Assembly (NCBI GenBank): GCA_002305125.1
Contig: DBQG01000013.1
Location: forward strand, 5,589-34,424
Reading direction: 5' to 3'
DNA from: Patescibacteria group bacterium UBA1400
GTDB taxonomy: Bacteria > Patescibacteriota > Microgenomatia > UBA1400
Length of the DNA stretch: 28,836 nt
Shown here: piece by piece, positions 26,778 through 28,836 of the stretch
Numbering within the stretch: position 1 is the stretch's first letter
Layout: each line of letters opens with the position of its first letter
Notes under the pieces: model-generated
What the model was told of the DNA's origin: nothing
The model's database searches: none
Seen by the model: only the letters and a program-made list of their open reading frames with translations
Made by a program: the position numbers and the translations under genes

Positions 26778-27374
26778 ATGGCAAGATATACAGGACCAAA
26801 AGATAAACTTTCCCGCAGAGAAGGTTTCGACCTTTTTTCCAAAGGGGAAAAACTTAAAATAGAAACTTTTCCTGGTCAAAAAAAAACACAGCAAAGACCA
26901 AGAAGAGTTTCCAGTTATGGCTTGCAGTTAAGAGAAAAACAGAAAGTTAAAAGACTTTACGGAGTCATGGAAAAACAGTTTAAAAACTATGTAGCCAAGT
27001 CTTTGGCCAAAAAAGGCGACTCCAAACAATACCTATCTCAATTTTTGGAAAAGAGGCTAGATAATGTTTTGTTTAGAGCCGGACTGTTTCCTACCCGGCC
27101 GGCCGCCAGACAGTTTGTGACTCATGGTCATGTAAGAGTAAATGATAAAAAGCTGTCAATCCCTTCTTACCAGGTTAAAAAAGGCGATATAATCAGCTTA
27201 AAAGACAAAGCTTTAAAAGTGCCTATGGTTAAACAAGAGTTGGAAGAGAAAAAAAACCTGCCCGGCTGGTTGGTTAAAAAAGGACCAGTATTGCAAGTTA
27301 AGGAGTATCCAAGTCAGGAGGATATTCCTGAGCCTTTGGATCTTGGTAAAGTAATTGAGTTTTATTCAAGGTAA
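26778..27374 (+). CDS. rpsD: Ribosomal protein S4 (zinc-free type)
   Basis: A 198-residue S4. The N-terminal part (ARYTGPKDKLSRREGFDLF, then SYGLQLREKQKVKRLYGVMEKQF) has no zinc Cys cluster. The S4 RNA-binding domain follows (FLEKRLDNVLFRAGLFPTRPAARQFVTHGHVRVNDKKLSIPSYQVKKGDIISL), and the C-terminus ends VIEFYSR. It nucleates assembly of the 30S subunit. It is not beside rpsM, rpsK or rpoA, the usual alpha-operon partners. It has a stress-type repeat module and leaderless start, directly after the regulator gene. It could be the only S4 gene or a paralogue; the window cannot tell. Confidence 0.95.
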   Translation: MARYTGPKDKLSRREGFDLFSKGEKLKIETFPGQKKTQQRPRRVSSYGLQLREKQKVKRLYGVMEKQFKNYVAKSLAKKGDSKQYLSQFLEKRLDNVLFRAGLFPTRPAARQFVTHGHVRVNDKKLSIPSYQVKKGDIISLKDKALKVPMVKQELEEKKNLPGWLVKKGPVLQVKEYPSQEDIPEPLDLGKVIEFYSR

Positions 27375-27375
27375 A

Positions 27376-27666
27376 ATGGCAAGTAAAAAGTTAACCAGCA
27401 GGCAGATAAAAGAAAAGCTTAAACATCTAAAACAAGACTGGAGAGTTATTGACAGCAAGTTAGTTTTGGAAAAACAGTTTAAAGATTTTAGACAGGCAGT
27501 TTTAAAACTTCTGCTAATAGCCTTTACAGCCGAAAGTTTAAATCACCATCCTGATATTAAGGTTTTTAATTTCAACAAGCTGGAAATTAAGCTGCAGACT
27601 CATAAAATCAGGGGGTTAACAATAAAAGATTTTCACCTGGCCAAAGAGATTGATGGTTTGTTTTAG
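27376..27666 (+). CDS. 4a-hydroxytetrahydrobiopterin dehydratase-like protein
   Basis: A 96-residue protein of the PCD/DCoH family from the ATG at 27376, one base after the rpsD stop; an upstream TTG at 27355 would overlap rpsD. The active-site HHPD (His57, His58, Asp60) is intact, preceded by AFTAESLN and followed by LEIKLQTHKIRGLTIKDFHLAKEID. The enzyme dehydrates 4a-hydroxy-tetrahydropterin; in bacteria without aromatic hydroxylases it may assist molybdopterin or folate metabolism. It is convergent with the aldo/keto reductase gene, and the two overlap by 4 bases. Confidence 0.9.
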   Translation: MASKKLTSRQIKEKLKHLKQDWRVIDSKLVLEKQFKDFRQAVLKLLLIAFTAESLNHHPDIKVFNFNKLEIKLQTHKIRGLTIKDFHLAKEIDGLF

Positions 27667-28481
27667 GAAAAATCAATAAAGCCGGGATCAATCAGGCGGT
27701 TATCATCTTCAATCCGGTCAATTTTTTTGATATCTTCAGATTTTAATTCCCAGGTTAAAGAAGCAAAATTATCCTTAAGATGTTCAGGATCTGCTGTTTT
27801 GGGGATAGCAACCATATTTTTACTCATCAGCCAGTTTAAAATTATTTGAGCTTCGCTTTTTTTATACTTGGAAGCCAGCTGTTTTATCAGTCTCAGTTTT
27901 AAATCATCTCCTTGTCCTAAGGGGGAGTAGGCGGTAATGATAATATTTTGCTGATCGCAAAAATCTTTCAAGCTTTTTTGATTCAGGCTGGGATGAAACT
28001 CAACCTGATTGTTAGTAATCTCAACCCGGGAAGCCAAAGCTTCTTTTAAAAGATCAATGGTAAAGTTAGAAACACCAATGGCTTTGATCTTGCCTTTTTG
28101 TTTTAGCTCTTTCATAGCCTCTAAGGTTTCTACCACCGGAACGCGGGGATTGGGCCAGTGAATTAAATATAGGTCCAGATAATCGGTTTGCAGTTGAGTC
28201 AGCGTTTGTTCCAGGGAAGAAAAAACAGCCTCTCTTTGTAAGTTGGTCATCCATACTTTTGAAGTCAGAAAAAGATCTTTTCTGTTTAGGCCGCTGGACT
28301 TAATAGCCTGGCCGATTTCTGTTTGATTGTTGTAATGTTGGGCCGTATCAAAGTGACGGTAGCCAATTTCCAAAGCCTGAGATACTGTTTGGACACACTT
28401 ATCTCCCAGTAACCGCCAAGTTCCCAAGCCTAAAACGGGAATAGAAGTGCTCTCATTTAATTTTAAATTTTTAATTTTCAA
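27663..28481 (-). CDS. Aldo/keto reductase
   Basis: A 272-residue NADPH-dependent reductase of normal family length. The catalytic tetrad is complete: Asp45 and Tyr50 in RHFDTAQHYNNQ, Lys75 in TSKVW, His108 in LYLIHWP. AIGVSNF, ITNNQVEFHP, ITAYSPLGQG and the coenzyme-site IPKTADPEHLKDN are present. It resembles the 2,5-diketo-gluconate reductase-like prokaryotic group; the true substrate is unknown and probably an aldehyde. The start is TTG at 28481; the nearby ATG at 28500 is out of frame. It may be co-transcribed with the upstream DHH gene. Confidence 0.93.
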   Translation of the reverse strand: MKIKNLKLNESTSIPVLGLGTWRLLGDKCVQTVSQALEIGYRHFDTAQHYNNQTEIGQAIKSSGLNRKDLFLTSKVWMTNLQREAVFSSLEQTLTQLQTDYLDLYLIHWPNPRVPVVETLEAMKELKQKGKIKAIGVSNFTIDLLKEALASRVEITNNQVEFHPSLNQKSLKDFCDQQNIIITAYSPLGQGDDLKLRLIKQLASKYKKSEAQIILNWLMSKNMVAIPKTADPEHLKDNFASLTWELKSEDIKKIDRIEDDNRLIDPGFIDFS

Positions 28482-28503
28482 ACAAGTTGACTATTGTCAT
28501 GAA

Positions 28504-28540
28504 CTGTTTACTGTTAGCTGTTTACTAGTTTTCTAACAGT
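28504..28540. repeat. Direct and inverted repeat at the DHH gene end
   Basis: CTGTTTACT occurs at 28504-28512 and 28518-28526, a 14-base period. ACTGTTAG (28510-28517) is the reverse complement of CTAACAGT (28533-28540), spanning the stop codon of the minus-strand gene. A hairpin is possible, but neither side has a T run. Confidence 0.4.
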
Positions 28541-28836
28541 TTCTAATACTTTCTCTTCAGCCTCCTCAAGAGGTAAAGCAAGAGAAAAACTAGCCGCTTG
28601 TTTGTGACCACCGCCACCGAACAAAACTGCGATCTGCGAAACATCAAAATCTGCTCGAGATCTTAAGGAAACCCGAATAAGGTTTCCTTCGTCATTCATA
28701 ATTATACCAAATTCTGTCCCTAAAGTAACCGGGGCAAATAAACTAGAGGCTCCCTCAATTTCTGCCGGAGTTACCCCCAGATCTTCCATCTCAGCCTTAC
28801 TCACCCGGGTCCAGACAAATTTACCAGAGGGATCCA
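28514..28836 (-). CDS. DHH/DHHA1 phosphoesterase, C-terminal part only
   Basis: The frame is open to the window edge; the GTG at 28804 is internal, since in-frame codons for DPSGKFVWTR precede it. The visible 106 residues are a DHHA1 domain: VTLGTEFGIIMNDEGNLIRVSLRSR followed by the Gly-rich loop FGGGGHKQAASFSL and a final helix. This matches NrnA-type oligoribonuclease/pAp phosphatase or related DHH enzymes that cleave short RNAs or cyclic dinucleotide products. The catalytic DHH domain lies outside the window, so the substrate cannot be judged. Confidence 0.85.
   Translation of the reverse strand, partial: DPSGKFVWTRVSKAEMEDLGVTPAEIEGASSLFAPVTLGTEFGIIMNDEGNLIRVSLRSRADFDVSQIAVLFGGGGHKQAASFSLALPLEEAEEKVLETVRKLVNS

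Noticed and set aside
28802..28804. GTG at 28804 as the start of a 96-residue protein.
   Set aside because: The frame stays open to the window end and the upstream residues continue a DHHA1 domain, so the gene is truncated by the window edge.

Overview
The window is A+T-rich, densely packed bacterial DNA. Genes are short, gaps are small (no gene-free stretch exceeds about 200 bases), and many products are secreted or membrane proteins of unknown function. TGA is an ordinary stop (for example at 2053-2055), which argues against the Gracilibacteria/Absconditabacteria code. Gene content and style (Gln/Glu-rich secreted proteins, RRM protein, VIT-like and YggT membrane proteins, triple-BON proteins, baeRF-like protein, leaderless starts) suggest a Patescibacteria/CPR genome, perhaps Microgenomates. 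That placement is inference; no marker here decides it.

Layout. 1-4486: a 5'-truncated SGNH-like hydrolase, a tandem VOC protein, a RibD/DHFR-like protein, a DUF1428-like protein and an MFS exporter. 4572-8578: a methyltransferase-like protein, a small secreted protein and a large repeat-containing surface protein. 8642-11743: a methyltransferase, a ferric-reductase-like flavocytochrome, a cupredoxin and a flavodoxin. 11942-13182: a GlsB/YeaQ-led operon of four small envelope proteins. 13197-14695 (minus): msrA, msrB and an FAM173-like methyltransferase. 14763-19144: a lipoprotein, an RRM protein and several membrane or secreted proteins. 19282-21763: an FNR-like reductase facing a minus-strand operon of a baeRF-like protein, a ribosome hibernation factor and YggT. 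21914-25298: two unknown proteins, two triple-BON proteins, DUF2267 and PEBP proteins. 25422-28836: a stand-alone LigD phosphoesterase, an atypical response regulator, rpsD, a pterin dehydratase, an aldo/keto reductase and the 3' end of a DHH phosphoesterase.

Main discovery. Nine transcription units here are preceded by the same 53-bp promoter module. It has three tandem units starting at exact 11-bp steps (first like TTACCAAATTC, second like TTACTGTTTTC, third a weaker TTAYC form). A -10-like TNNNNT hexamer begins exactly 25 bp after the start of the third unit in all nine. The third unit covers the -35 region. An 11-bp tandem repeat is the geometry used by OmpR/PhoB-family winged-helix regulators. 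The window encodes one such regulator (26039-26707), with no kinase beside it and a receiver domain lacking the key phosphorylation residues (Ala at the phospho-Asp position, Val for Thr/Ser, Leu for Lys). I infer a phosphorylation-independent regulator controlling an envelope, redox and ribosome-hibernation regulon. The link between regulator and sites is inference; the sites and the degenerate receiver are seen directly.

A second theme is leaderless expression. At 5216 (-), 14695 (-), 21914 (+), 26039 (+) and 26778 (+), a -10-like hexamer ends 5-6 bases before the start codon and there is no Shine-Dalgarno sequence. Many other genes here have a strong AGGAGGTG.
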